A stretch of 64,000 nucleotides of DNA from Chloroflexota bacterium (GTDB lineage: Bacteria > Chloroflexota > UBA11872), in the NCBI GenBank assembly GCA_026706485.1, contig JAPOYR010000002.1, positions 124,001 through 188,000 on the forward strand, written 5' to 3'. Below are positions 11,129-20,713 of the stretch, one piece after another. A model generated the notes under the pieces. That model worked only from the letters and a program-made list of their open reading frames with translations. It was not told where the DNA came from and ran no database searches. Made by a program: the position numbers and the translations under genes. The stretch's first letter is position 1; every line of letters starts with the position of its first letter.

Positions 11129-13347
11129 CCGCACCCACCGATCGCGCCGTCCCGGACGACGCCACGCTGCGCGAAGTCGCGCTGACGCGCGACGAATTCC
11201 ACCACGCCTTCGACCTGCTCGACCGCGCCCCGAATGCGGTGGAGCTGGGAATCATTGGCGGCATGTGGAGCGAGCACTGCGGCTACAAGCACTCGCGCCC
11301 GCTGCTGCGCCGCTTTCCCGGAACGGGGCCGCAGGTGCTGATCGGCCCCGGCGAGGAGAACGCCGGCGCCGTCGACATCGGCGACGGGCTGGCGATCGTG
11401 ATGAAGGTCGAGAGCCACAACCACCCGAGCGCGGTCGAGCCGTTTCAGGGCGCGGCCACCGGGGTGGGCGGAATCCTGCGCGACATCTTCACCATGGGTG
11501 CCCGGCCCATTGCCATCCTGGACAGCCTGCGCTTCGGCTCGCTCGACGACGCCCGCAGCCGCTTCCTGGCAAACGGCGTGGTCGGCGGCATCGCCTGGTA
11601 CGGCAACTGCGTGGGCGTGCCCACGGTCGGCGGAGAGATTCAGGTGGCGCCGTGCTACGCGGGTAATCCGCTGGTCAACGCCATGTGCGCGGGGCTGATT
11701 CGCCACGAAGACCTGACCAGCGCCGCCGCCTCGGGACCGGGCAATCCCCTGATTTTGGTCGGCACGGATACCGGGCGCGACGGCATTCACGGCGCCACGT
11801 TCGCGTCGGTGGAAGACCCGGAGGCCTCTCACCGAGGCGTGGTGCAGGTCGGCAACCCCTTCATGGAAAAGCTGCTGCTCGAGGCATGCCTGGAAGCGCT
11901 GACGACGGGCGGCGTGGCCGGCTTGCAAGACCTGGGAGCGACCGGTCTCACCAGCGCCACCATCGAAGCCGCGGAACGCGGCGGCTGCGGCGTCACCATC
12001 GACGTGGCGCGAGTTTCGCGACGCGCCGACCGCATGACGCCCTACGAAGTTATGTTAAGTGAGAGCCAGGAGCGCATGCTGGTCGTGGCGCACGCCGGGC
12101 GCGAGGACGACGTCCGCGCCGTCTTCACCAGGTGGGGACTGCACAGCGACGTCATCGGTCACGTGGCCGAGGGGCAGGACGTGCGCGTCACCGAGGGTTC
12201 GGTCGACGTGGCGCAGCTTCCAGTGTCGATGCTGGTCGATGCCCCGACCTACGAGTTTCCGGTCGAGCGACCGGCCTACCTCGACGACGTGCAGCAGCTC
12301 GACGTCGAGGACGTGCCCGAGCCGGAGGATCTCTCTCAGACCTTCCTCAGAATGCTGGCTTCGCCCAACATCGCCAGCCGGCGCGGCGTCTACCGCCAAT
12401 ACGACCACATGGTGGGCACGCACACGATCGGACCGCCCGGAGGCGACGCGGCGGTGATGCGCATCAAGGGAACCGACCGCGCGATCGCGCTGTGCACCGA
12501 CGGCAACGCGCGGCATTGCTACCTGGACCCATTCCACGGCGGCGCCATGGCGGTCGCAGAGGCCGCGCGCAACGTGTCCTGCACCGGCGCCACGCCGCTC
12601 GCGATCACCAACTGCCTCAACTTCGGCTCGCCGGAAGACCCCGCGGTCTACTACCAACTGGCGCGCGTGATCGACGGCATGACCGCGGCCTGCGAAGCGC
12701 TCGGCACGCCGGTGGTCAGCGGCAACGTGAGCCTCTACAACGAATCCGGCGACCAGGCCATCTGGCCGACGCCGGTGGTCGGCATGCTCGGCCTGCTCGA
12801 ACAGGCCGACACGCACTGCGGCACTGGGTTCGGCGCGGCGGGCGACATTGTGGGATTGCTCGGCGACGGGCCGCCGGCGCTCGACGGCAGCGAGTACCTG
12901 GCGGTTGTCCACAGTCAGGTCGCCGGAGCGCCAACCATCGATCTCGACGCCGAGGTGGCCGTTCAGTCTTTGCTCCGCGAGCTGATCCAGACCGGGCTGC
13001 TGGCGTCGGCCCATGACTGCAGCGACGGAGGCCTGGCCGTGGCCGTCGCCGAGAGCGCCTTCGCGGGCGGCATCGGCGTGAGACTCGAAGTCGATCCATC
13101 GGCCGAGCGAGACGACGTGGCGCTTTTTGGCGAAGCTCCGTCCCGAATCGTGATCAGCGCCAAGGCCGCGGCGTGGTCCGACGTCGAACGACGCGCGGCC
13201 GCGGCGGGCGTCTCCGTGCGCGCGCTGGGCCACGTTGGCGGCGACCGGCTGCGCATCGGTCGCATCGACGTGGCGCTCGACGACGCTCACCGAGCATGGG
13301 ATCAGGGCCTGGATGCCGCACTCGCCGGACGCGAGCCGAACGGTTAA
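11125..13347 (+). CDS. purL: FGAM synthase catalytic subunit PurL (small form)
   Basis: A 740-residue ATP-dependent synthetase that converts FGAR to FGAM with ammonia from PurQ. Motifs include GGMWSEHCGYKHS near residue 45, ESHNHPSAVEPFQGAATGVGG (cut: ESHNHPSAVEPFQGAATG) and HDCSDGGLAVAVAE late in the protein. The length is that of the small, three-subunit-type PurL. GTG 11125 overlaps the purQ stop. A TAAGAT hexamer overlaps its TAA stop (13345-13350), the same arrangement as at the thrB/guaA junction, and might give internal transcription of purF. Confidence 0.96.
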   Translation: MTAPTDRAVPDDATLREVALTRDEFHHAFDLLDRAPNAVELGIIGGMWSEHCGYKHSRPLLRRFPGTGPQVLIGPGEENAGAVDIGDGLAIVMKVESHNHPSAVEPFQGAATGVGGILRDIFTMGARPIAILDSLRFGSLDDARSRFLANGVVGGIAWYGNCVGVPTVGGEIQVAPCYAGNPLVNAMCAGLIRHEDLTSAAASGPGNPLILVGTDTGRDGIHGATFASVEDPEASHRGVVQVGNPFMEKLLLEACLEALTTGGVAGLQDLGATGLTSATIEAAERGGCGVTIDVARVSRRADRMTPYEVMLSESQERMLVVAHAGREDDVRAVFTRWGLHSDVIGHVAEGQDVRVTEGSVDVAQLPVSMLVDAPTYEFPVERPAYLDDVQQLDVEDVPEPEDLSQTFLRMLASPNIASRRGVYRQYDHMVGTHTIGPPGGDAAVMRIKGTDRAIALCTDGNARHCYLDPFHGGAMAVAEAARNVSCTGATPLAITNCLNFGSPEDPAVYYQLARVIDGMTAACEALGTPVVSGNVSLYNESGDQAIWPTPVVGMLGLLEQADTHCGTGFGAAGDIVGLLGDGPPALDGSEYLAVVHSQVAGAPTIDLDAEVAVQSLLRELIQTGLLASAHDCSDGGLAVAVAESAFAGGIGVRLEVDPSAERDDVALFGEAPSRIVISAKAAAWSDVERRAAAAGVSVRALGHVGGDRLRIGRIDVALDDAHRAWDQGLDAALAGREPNG

Positions 13348-13470
13348 GATGCGGCAGGGAGGCACTCCGGGGTAGCCCCGCTGGCATTCACGCGCTCCAG
13401 TCCACGCGGGCCGACGCCGTCCAACGCACCGGCGCCGGCGAGGTTCCGAGTCCCATCGCACCCTCTCCCG

Positions 13471-14985
13471 ATGTACGAACCGGCTGCCCCATTGGGGCTG
13501 CCTAACCTGCGCGAAGCCTGCGGCGTCGTGGCGGTCTATGGCCCCGACGCCGACGTCGCCGCCCTTGCCTACGTGGGGTTATACGCCGTCCAACATCGGG
13601 GGCAGGAAGGCGCGGGCATCACCCTGGGGAACGGCGAGGACCTCTACACCGTCAAGGACGAGGGGCTGGTCTCGCAGGTGTTCCGCGGCGACATCCTGGC
13701 GGAAGCCCACGGGCATCTCGCGATCGGGCACTGCCGCTACTCCACCAGTGGCTCGAACACCACACAGAACATTCAGCCAGTACTGCAAGCGACCGAGTTG
13801 GGGCCGATATCGGTGGCCCACAACGGCAACATCGTCAACGCCTTGCACCTGCGGGACGCCAACGGCGAAGCGGGCTATCACACCACTGCCACGTCCGACA
13901 CGGCCGTCATCGCGCAGGCAATTGCCGGCGCGCCCGGCGCCAGCGTGTTCGAGCGGGTGTGCCACACGGTGCCGCGGCTTCAGGGCTCGTTCTGCCTGGC
14001 CGTGGCGACCCCCAGCGAAATCATCGTGGCGCGCGACTCCATGGGCAACCGCCCGCTGTGTCTCGGCTCAATCGACGGCGCGTGGATTGTCACCTCGGAA
14101 ACGTGCGCCCTGGACGCGGTGGGCGCCGAGTTTGAGCGAGAAATCGAGCCGGGCGAGGTCTTGGCCATCGGCGCCAACGGCCTGAGGTCTCAGCACGCGA
14201 CGCCGCCGCACCGCCACGCCCTCTGCGCCTTCGAGTACATCTATTTCACGCGGCCCGACTCGTCCCTCAGGGGCGAATTGGTCCACTCCGTGCGCCGCGA
14301 AATGGGACGCCGGCTCGCGCTGCAGAATCCGGTGGACGCGGACCTGGTGGTGGGCGTGCCGGACTCGGCCATCGCCGCCGCCACTGGGTACGCCGAGGCG
14401 AGCGGCCTGCCTTATGCCGACGGCTTCCTGCGCAACCGCTACATCGGGCGCACGTTCATCGAGCCGTCCACCGAGCTGCGCAAGCTCTGGGTGCGCCTCA
14501 AGTACAACGCGCTGCCCAGCGTCACGCGCGGCAAACGCGTGGTCATGGTCGACGACAGCATCGTGCGCGGAACATCGCAGCACCAGCTGGTGGACCTCCT
14601 GCGTGACCGAGGCGGCGCAAGCGAGGTTCACGTCCGCATCACCGCCCCGCCGATCCGCTGGCCCTGCTTCCTCGGCATCGACATTCCCGACCCCGACGAG
14701 CTGATCGCGCACGAGCGGCCGGTGGCGGACGTCTGCCAGGCCATTGGCGCCGACAGCCTGGACTACCTCAGCATTCCGAATTTGGTGGCCGCCACCCGCC
14801 AGGCGCACGGCGAGCTGTGCCTGGGATGCTTCACCCGCGACTACCCCATCGACGTGCAGCTGGCCTTCGACAAGTTCGAGCTCGAGCGGCCAACCGAGCT
14901 CCAGACCGCGCCGGTGTTCCCTCGGCAGGCCGCGATGTTTCCGCTGGAGGAGTCCGAGGCCGATCCCGCCGAGAACGGCGCATGA
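13471..14985 (+). CDS. purF: Amidophosphoribosyltransferase
   Basis: A 504-residue enzyme that makes phosphoribosylamine from PRPP and glutamine, the committed step of the pathway. Cys17 (in EACGVVAVYG) would become the N-terminal nucleophile after loss of a 16-residue propeptide. The PRPP loop VVMVDDSIVRGTS is intact. Cysteines in HALCAF, RWPCFLG and the C-x-x-C of CLGCF match the four 4Fe-4S ligands of the Bacillus-type enzyme, suggesting an oxygen-sensitive, propeptide-processed form. The start ATG 13471 has no clear ribosome-binding site. The 123-base gap upstream holds a CGGGG-TAG-CCCCG hairpin at 13368-13380. purM overlaps its stop as ATGA. Confidence 0.95.
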   Translation: MYEPAAPLGLPNLREACGVVAVYGPDADVAALAYVGLYAVQHRGQEGAGITLGNGEDLYTVKDEGLVSQVFRGDILAEAHGHLAIGHCRYSTSGSNTTQNIQPVLQATELGPISVAHNGNIVNALHLRDANGEAGYHTTATSDTAVIAQAIAGAPGASVFERVCHTVPRLQGSFCLAVATPSEIIVARDSMGNRPLCLGSIDGAWIVTSETCALDAVGAEFEREIEPGEVLAIGANGLRSQHATPPHRHALCAFEYIYFTRPDSSLRGELVHSVRREMGRRLALQNPVDADLVVGVPDSAIAAATGYAEASGLPYADGFLRNRYIGRTFIEPSTELRKLWVRLKYNALPSVTRGKRVVMVDDSIVRGTSQHQLVDLLRDRGGASEVHVRITAPPIRWPCFLGIDIPDPDELIAHERPVADVCQAIGADSLDYLSIPNLVAATRQAHGELCLGCFTRDYPIDVQLAFDKFELERPTELQTAPVFPRQAAMFPLEESEADPAENGA

Positions 14986-16001
14986 GCACGGCGCCGCGCT
15001 CGGCCTATGCGGACGCCGGCGTCGACCTCGACCACAACGACTCGCTGAAAGCCGCCCTGCGGACCGCCGTGGCCAGCACGTCGGACGATGCGTCGTTGCC
15101 GGGATTTGGAGCCTTTGCCGGTGGCCTGCGGCTGCCTGCGGATCTGAGCGACCCGGTGCTGCTGGCGAGTACGGACTCGCTGGGCACGAAGCTCCTGCTC
15201 GCGTTGGATTGGGACCGTCCGGAGCTTGCCGGCGGCGACATCGTGCGCCACTGCATGAACGACCTCGCCGTGCAGAACGTGCGCCCGCTGGCGTTTCTGG
15301 ACTACGTGGCGGCGGCGCATCTTGAGCGCGACGTGGTGACGCGATTGGTGCGCGGCATCGCCCAGGCCTGCCGCGCCGAGGGCGTGGCGCTCATCGGCGG
15401 GGAGTCGGCGCAGTTGCCCGACACCTATCGGTCCGGGGCCTATGACCTCGCCGGCACCGTCATCGGCGTCGCCGAGCAGGCCGACCTCGCAAGTCCCGAC
15501 AATATTCGCGAGGGTGACGTCTGCGTGGGGCTGCCGGCGGCGGGTCCGCACACCAACGGCTACAGCCTGGTCCGACGCGCCCTGGAGCGCGGGAATCCCA
15601 TGGCGCCGCTCGGCGAGACCACCGTGATCGAGGCTGCGCTCACGCCCCACGAGTCCTACGTGGCTGCGCTGCTCCGGGCCTTCCAGGTTCCCGGCGTGCA
15701 CGCGGCCGCCCATATCACCGGCGGCGGACTCATTGACAACCTGCCGCGCGTGCTGCCGGACGGGCTCGCGGCGCGGCTGTCGCCCGCGGCGTGGGCGATT
15801 CCGCCGCTGTATGCGTGGATTCAGAAAACCGCCGACGTCACCACCGACGAGATGTATCGGGTCTTCAACATGGGCGTCGGCGTGATCGTCGTGTGCCGGC
15901 CCGATGCCGGCGCAACGCTGCTGGCCGAGCTACCCGGCGCATTCGCGGCCGGGACGGTAGCGCCGCGGGACGGCGCGGCGGTGGAGCTCATCGACGCGTG
16001 A
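14982..16001 (+). CDS. purM: Phosphoribosylformylglycinamidine cyclo-ligase (AIR synthase)
   Basis: A 339-residue enzyme of the PurM/PurL fold that closes FGAM to AIR with ATP. The N-terminus YADAGVDLDHND, the motif STDSLGTKLLLAL and the glycine-rich ALIGGESAQLPDTY region are family hallmarks. ATG 14982 overlaps the purF stop (ATGA). purN begins at its stop codon (TGATG). Confidence 0.95.
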   Translation: MSTAPRSAYADAGVDLDHNDSLKAALRTAVASTSDDASLPGFGAFAGGLRLPADLSDPVLLASTDSLGTKLLLALDWDRPELAGGDIVRHCMNDLAVQNVRPLAFLDYVAAAHLERDVVTRLVRGIAQACRAEGVALIGGESAQLPDTYRSGAYDLAGTVIGVAEQADLASPDNIREGDVCVGLPAAGPHTNGYSLVRRALERGNPMAPLGETTVIEAALTPHESYVAALLRAFQVPGVHAAAHITGGGLIDNLPRVLPDGLAARLSPAAWAIPPLYAWIQKTADVTTDEMYRVFNMGVGVIVVCRPDAGATLLAELPGAFAAGTVAPRDGAAVELIDA

Positions 16002-16627
16002 TGCGGCTCGGCATCATGGCCTCGGGTCGCGGGTCCAACGCCCGCGCGATTCTGGAGGCCGTTCGGGACGGTCGGCTGCGCGCGGAAGTGCCGGCGCTGG
16101 TGTGCAACCGGGCAGGCGCCGGAGTGCTGGACACCGCCCGAGACTTCGGCGTGCCCGCTCACCTCATCGTCCGCGGCGATTTTCCGACGCGCACGGCGCA
16201 GCAGCGGCGGATGCTGGAAGTCCTGCAACACGCGCGGGTCGACACCATCGCGCTCGCCGGGTTCAGCGCGATCTTTCGTCCGTTCTTCCTGGAAGCTTTC
16301 CCCAACCGGATTCTGAACATCCACCCATCGCTGCTCCCGGCGTTCGGCGGGACGATGGCGCCCAGACCGCAAGCCGACGCCCTGGCCGCAGGCGTGAAGC
16401 TCTCCGGCTGCACCGTGCACCTGGTGACGGAAGACCTGGACAGTGGGCCGATCGTGGCGCAGGCGGCCGTATGCGTGCATCCTGACGACACGGTGGACAC
16501 GCTTTCGGCGCGCATCCTGGAGCAGGAGCACCGCGTCTATCCCGAAGTGCTGCAATGGTTCGCGGACGGACGGGTTCGCGTGCTCGACGGCATCGCGCGC
16601 GTCGACCCGCCGGTGGCCACGGCATGA
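16001..16627 (+). CDS. purN: Phosphoribosylglycinamide formyltransferase
   Basis: A 208-residue 10-formyl-THF-dependent transferase acting on GAR. The start gives RLGIMASGRGSNA, and the catalytic Asn-x-His is in NIHPSLLPAF; the catalytic Asp is in TEDLDSGPIV. ATG 16001 shares one base with the purM TGA, and an in-frame GTG at 15998 is a near-equal alternative. purH overlaps its end as ATGA. Confidence 0.94.
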   Translation: MRLGIMASGRGSNARAILEAVRDGRLRAEVPALVCNRAGAGVLDTARDFGVPAHLIVRGDFPTRTAQQRRMLEVLQHARVDTIALAGFSAIFRPFFLEAFPNRILNIHPSLLPAFGGTMAPRPQADALAAGVKLSGCTVHLVTEDLDSGPIVAQAAVCVHPDDTVDTLSARILEQEHRVYPEVLQWFADGRVRVLDGIARVDPPVATA

Positions 16628-18174
16628 GCGTCCCGCGCGCCCTCCTCGCGGTCGCCGACAAGCGCGGAATCGAACGCCTGGGCGCCGGTTTGCACGCCCT
16701 CGGCTGGGAGATCGTGGCGTCGTCGGGCACCGCCCAGGCGCTGCGGGATGCCGGCGTGCCGGTGGTGTCGATTGACGAGGTGACCGGCTGGCCGGAGATG
16801 TTCGACGGCCGCGTAAAGACGCTGCACCCGGCGATTCACGCCGGCCTGCTGGCCAGACGCGATCTTGAATCGGACCACGACCAGCTAGCCGAGCATGGGT
16901 TGGCGCCCATCGACCTCGTCGCGGTAAACCTCTACCCGTTCGCGGCGACGCTCGCGCGGACGGACGACCATGCGGAGCTCGTCGAGAACATCGACATCGG
17001 CGGGCCGGCCATGATTCGCGCCGCCGCCAAGAATCACGCCGGCGTCTGGACCGTCACCGACCCCGACGACTACGACCGTGTGCTGGCCGCGATCAGCAGC
17101 GGGAAGGACGGCGCGGATCTGCGGCGCGAGCTGGCGGCCAAGGCCTTCGCGCTCACGGCCTTCTACGACGCGCACGTGGCCGGGTATTTCCAGGCGGAGG
17201 CCGGGGACAACTTTCCACGTCGGCTCACGGTGCCGCTACAGAAAGTCCAGGACCTCCGCTACGGCGAGAATCCCCATCAGCGCGGCGCGTTCTACGCCGC
17301 GGGAGATCCGGAACTCGGCCACGGCGCGCTCGCGGGCATCGAGCAACTGCACGGTATGGAGCTCTCCTACGTCAACATCCTCGACCTGCAAGCTGCCTGG
17401 GCCGCCGCCAACGACCACGACCGGCCGGCCGTCGCTATCGTCAAGCACACCAATTCGTGCGGCCTTGCGGTGCGGGATTCGCTGCGAGAGGCGTATGTGA
17501 GCGCGCGCGCTGGCGATCCGCTGTCTGCCTTTGGCGGCATCGTGGGATTCAACCGCGAGGTCGATATTGAGACCGTTGCGGCGATGAAGGGCCACTTCTA
17601 TCACGTGGTCGTGGCGCCCGGGTACGCCGACGACGCGCTGCGACGCCTGCGCCGGCGCAAGAACCTGCGCATCATCCGCTGGTCCGAACCACCGGACCGG
17701 CGCTCGCTGCGCTTCGAGTCCGCGCACGTGTGGGGCCTCGACCGCGGCTATCTGGTCCAGGACCCCGACCGAAGTCCGGGGGAAGACCTCGAAATGCGCT
17801 CGGTGTCGGCCGTGCCTGCCACCGACGCGGACGTCGCGGAGTTGCAGTTTGGGATGCGGGTCATTCGCCACGTGAAATCCAACGCGGTCGTGCTCGTCAA
17901 GGACGGCATGCTCGTCGGCGTGGGCGTCGGCCAGATGAACCGCGTCGACGCGGTGCGCCATGCCATCACGCACGCGGGAGCCATGGCCGCCGGCAGCTAC
18001 CTCGTGTCCGATGCCTTCTTTCCCAAGACGGACGGCCCGGAGGAGGCGCTGGCGGCGGGCGTGCGGGCCATTGCGGCGCCCTCCGGCTCAATCGAGGACG
18101 ACGCCGTCGTCGCCGCCGTAGACGCTCATGGCGGCGTGATGGTGTTCGTGGGCGAACGGCACTTCAAGCATTGA
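16624..18174 (+). CDS. purH: Bifunctional AICAR formyltransferase / IMP cyclohydrolase
   Basis: A 516-residue bifunctional enzyme for the last two steps to IMP. The N-terminal MGS-like cyclohydrolase domain contains DGRVKTLHPAIHAG and NLYPF; the C-terminal formyltransferase domain contains DLRYGENPHQ, VKHTNSCG and SDAFFPKTDG, ending GERHFKH. ATG 16624 overlaps the purN TGA. The next gene, glgA, overlaps its stop as TTGA, so the purine genes and glycogen synthase form one transcript. Confidence 0.96.
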   Translation: MSVPRALLAVADKRGIERLGAGLHALGWEIVASSGTAQALRDAGVPVVSIDEVTGWPEMFDGRVKTLHPAIHAGLLARRDLESDHDQLAEHGLAPIDLVAVNLYPFAATLARTDDHAELVENIDIGGPAMIRAAAKNHAGVWTVTDPDDYDRVLAAISSGKDGADLRRELAAKAFALTAFYDAHVAGYFQAEAGDNFPRRLTVPLQKVQDLRYGENPHQRGAFYAAGDPELGHGALAGIEQLHGMELSYVNILDLQAAWAAANDHDRPAVAIVKHTNSCGLAVRDSLREAYVSARAGDPLSAFGGIVGFNREVDIETVAAMKGHFYHVVVAPGYADDALRRLRRRKNLRIIRWSEPPDRRSLRFESAHVWGLDRGYLVQDPDRSPGEDLEMRSVSAVPATDADVAELQFGMRVIRHVKSNAVVLVKDGMLVGVGVGQMNRVDAVRHAITHAGAMAAGSYLVSDAFFPKTDGPEEALAAGVRAIAAPSGSIEDDAVVAAVDAHGGVMVFVGERHFKH

Positions 18175-19655
18175 GTCCAGCCGACGCGCGTCCGCTGCGG
18201 GTGCTGATGCTCGCCGCCGAATGCACGCCCTACGCCTGGACCGGTGGCCTGGGCGACGTGGTCGGGTCGCTACCGACGGCTCTCCGCAACCTGGGCGCCG
18301 ACGTTCGAGTCGCGCTGCCGCACTACGGGTCGATCGATCCCGCGGTGCATCCGATCACCGCGAACGGCGCCGCTCTAGAGGTTTCCATGAATGGGGTCGT
18401 CGAAGAGGGCGAGGTCGGGCAGGTTGAGCACAGCCCATTCCCGCTGTACCTGATCGGCAGCGACGACTACTTCGCCGACCGGCCCAATCTGTACGGCTAC
18501 CCCGACGACGGCCATCGGTTCGTGTTCTTCTCGCGCGGCGCGCTAGAGGCCACGCGCACGCTGGGATGGCGTCCGGACGTGGTCCATTGCCACGACTGGC
18601 ACTCCGGCCTGGTGCCCAACTGGATTCACGCCGCGCGCTCCAATAGAGCGCACGCCGACGGCCCGGCCACGGTGCTGACGATCCACAACCTGGCCTACCA
18701 GGGGCATTTCGGCGAAGAGCTGCTGCACGCGGCGGGGCTTGCGGACGGCGAGTTTCCGGAGCACTCCACGGATTCCGAACCTGCGCCGCGGGTGAACTTC
18801 CTCGCGCACGGCATTCGCTACGCCGACGCCGTCAATACCGTGAGCGACACCTATGCGCGCCAGATCCTGACGCCGTCCTACGGGGAGGGACTGGACGCGC
18901 TGCTGCGTGAGCGCCAGGACGGCATCGCGGGCATCGTCAACGGCATCGACACCGTCACCTTCGACCCGGCCACCGACCCGCAACTGGCGGCCAACTTCAG
19001 CGTGCGAGACGTGGCGCCTCGGGCTCGAAACAAGGCCGCGCTGCAGCGCGAGCTCGGGCTGCCGGTCGAGGCCGATGCGCCCCTGCTCGGCATGGTGTCG
19101 CGGTTGGCCGATCACAAGGGGCTGGATCTGCTGGCGCCGGTCGTGCCGCACCTCGTGGAGCGCGGCGCGCAGCTCGTGGTGCTCGGCACCGGCGACCCGC
19201 GCCACCACGAACTGCTGTCCCAGGCCGCCGGCCGGCACCCCGATCACGTCGCGGTCGCTCTGCGCTTCGACCCGCCGCTCGCGCAGCGAATCTACGGCGG
19301 GTCGGACATGTTCCTCATGCCGTCGCGCCACGAGCCCTGCGGCTTGGGCCAGCTCATCGCCATGCGCTACGGCAACGTGCCGGTCGTGCGCGCCACGGGC
19401 GGGCTTGCCGACACCGTGGCGGACTTCGATGCGCGTACCCAGCACGGCACCGGGTTCGTGTTTCATCGCTACGATCCCATCGACTTCTTCGGGGCCGTCG
19501 CGCGCGCGTTGGAGACTTATCGCTACCCAGACGCCTGGCGCGCGCTCGTGCGCCAGGGCATGTCGCGCGACTCCTCGTGGGACGCCGCGGCGCGCAGCTA
19601 TCTCGATCTGTACAGCCGTGCGATCGAGAGCCGACGGACCGCCCGGGTCGGCTAA
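18171..19655 (+). CDS. glgA: Glycogen/starch synthase (GT5 family)
   Basis: A 494-residue GT-B glycosyltransferase related to ADP-glucose-dependent glycogen synthase. The C-terminal half has the family motif SRHEPCGLGQLIAMRYG and RATGGLADTV. The N-terminal nucleotide-sugar motif, normally K-x-G-G-L, reads WTGGL with Trp23 in place of the conserved Lys, so donor use or activity may differ. The start is taken as TTG 18171, which overlaps the purH stop as TTGA; in-frame GTG 18201 and ATG 18207 would remove the first ten or twelve residues. The coding end overlaps tsaD on the other strand by four bases (CTAA). Confidence 0.88.
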   Translation: MSPADARPLRVLMLAAECTPYAWTGGLGDVVGSLPTALRNLGADVRVALPHYGSIDPAVHPITANGAALEVSMNGVVEEGEVGQVEHSPFPLYLIGSDDYFADRPNLYGYPDDGHRFVFFSRGALEATRTLGWRPDVVHCHDWHSGLVPNWIHAARSNRAHADGPATVLTIHNLAYQGHFGEELLHAAGLADGEFPEHSTDSEPAPRVNFLAHGIRYADAVNTVSDTYARQILTPSYGEGLDALLRERQDGIAGIVNGIDTVTFDPATDPQLAANFSVRDVAPRARNKAALQRELGLPVEADAPLLGMVSRLADHKGLDLLAPVVPHLVERGAQLVVLGTGDPRHHELLSQAAGRHPDHVAVALRFDPPLAQRIYGGSDMFLMPSRHEPCGLGQLIAMRYGNVPVVRATGGLADTVADFDARTQHGTGFVFHRYDPIDFFGAVARALETYRYPDAWRALVRQGMSRDSSWDAAARSYLDLYSRAIESRRTARVG

Positions 19656-20713
19656 GCCAGCGTCAATCCAGGTTCGGGTTCGAGGGGGTCAGTCGACACC
19701 TCGCCGCGCGACAGCCGCCAGGTTCCGGCGACCGCGATCATGCTGGCGTTGTCCACGCAGTGCTTGAGCGCGGGCACGTGGACAGGAACCGGCGCAGCGG
19801 CGGTCAACGCCGCGCGCAGCCGAGCATTGGCCGCCACGCCGCCCGTGAGCGTGATCGAGGCGGCGCGCATCTGCCTGGCCGCCCGCACCGTCTTGGCCAC
19901 CAGGACGTCAACCACGGAAACCTCGAACGCATAGGCCACGTCCGCCACGAATTCGGGATCGTCGATTCCAGCGGCGCCATCGTGTGCCGCACCGATCTGC
20001 GCCGCCTCGACCGGTCCCAACTCGTCGTGGACCAACCGCCGCACCGCCGTCTTGAGCCCGCTGAAGCTGAAGTCGCTGGTGCCCGGGAGCCAGGCGCGCG
20101 GCAGCTCGAAGGGGGACCCGTCGCGCCCTGCCGCCGCCCGCTGGATGGCCGGACCGCCCGGATAGGACAGGCCGAGCATCCGCGCCACCTTGTCGAACGC
20201 TTCGCCGGCGGCATCGTCGCGCGTGCGGCCAATGACGCGGTATTCGCCGGGCGCGGCGCCGTAGACAAGCTCGGTGTGCCCGCCGGACACGATCAGCGTC
20301 ATCAGCGGAAACTCCGGCGGGTCGCCGTCGTTGAGCCACGGCGAGGCGAAATGGCCTTCCAGGTGGTTTACGGGAATGAGCGGGCGATCCAGGGCAACCG
20401 CCAGACCCTGCGCGAATTCCAGCCCAACCAGCAATGAGCCGGGCAGTCCGGGACCTTGCGTGACGGCCAGTCCGTCGAGCTCGCTTGGGTCAACCCCCGC
20501 GTCGGAAAGACACGCGTTCCACACGGCATCGATGGCCTCGACGTGGATGCGGGCGGCGGCTTCCGGCACGATGCCGCCCATCGCGGCGTGCGGCTCGATC
20601 TGGGTTTGGCTCTTGAGCGCCAACTCCTCGCGTCCCGCCCGCACCACCGCCACGGAGGTGTCGTCGCAGGAGGTCTCGATGGCCGCGACCAGCGGCCCGT
20701 TGGCGTCCGTCAT
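19652..20713 (-). CDS. tsaD: tRNA N6-threonylcarbamoyladenosine synthase catalytic subunit TsaD
   Basis: A 353-residue ASKHA-fold protein that transfers the threonylcarbamoyl group to A37 of ANN-decoding tRNAs. It has ETSCDDTS at the N-terminus, the metal-ligand pair in NHLEGH, the phosphate motif SGGHTEL and the late TGGVAANARLR motif. It is the last gene of tsaE-tsaB-rimI-tsaD, so the t6A transferase complex genes lie together; tsaC is not seen here. Its ATG overlaps the rimI stop (ATGA). Confidence 0.96.
   Translation of the reverse strand: MTDANGPLVAAIETSCDDTSVAVVRAGREELALKSQTQIEPHAAMGGIVPEAAARIHVEAIDAVWNACLSDAGVDPSELDGLAVTQGPGLPGSLLVGLEFAQGLAVALDRPLIPVNHLEGHFASPWLNDGDPPEFPLMTLIVSGGHTELVYGAAPGEYRVIGRTRDDAAGEAFDKVARMLGLSYPGGPAIQRAAAGRDGSPFELPRAWLPGTSDFSFSGLKTAVRRLVHDELGPVEAAQIGAAHDGAAGIDDPEFVADVAYAFEVSVVDVLVAKTVRAARQMRAASITLTGGVAANARLRAALTAAAPVPVHVPALKHCVDNASMIAVAGTWRLSRGEVSTDPLEPEPGLTLA

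Noticed and set aside
13348-13470. A possible purine riboswitch before purF
   Set aside because: Only a short CGGGG/CCCCG hairpin and a 10-base string shared with guaA are seen; no known purine, PRPP or ppGpp riboswitch core could be fitted by eye.
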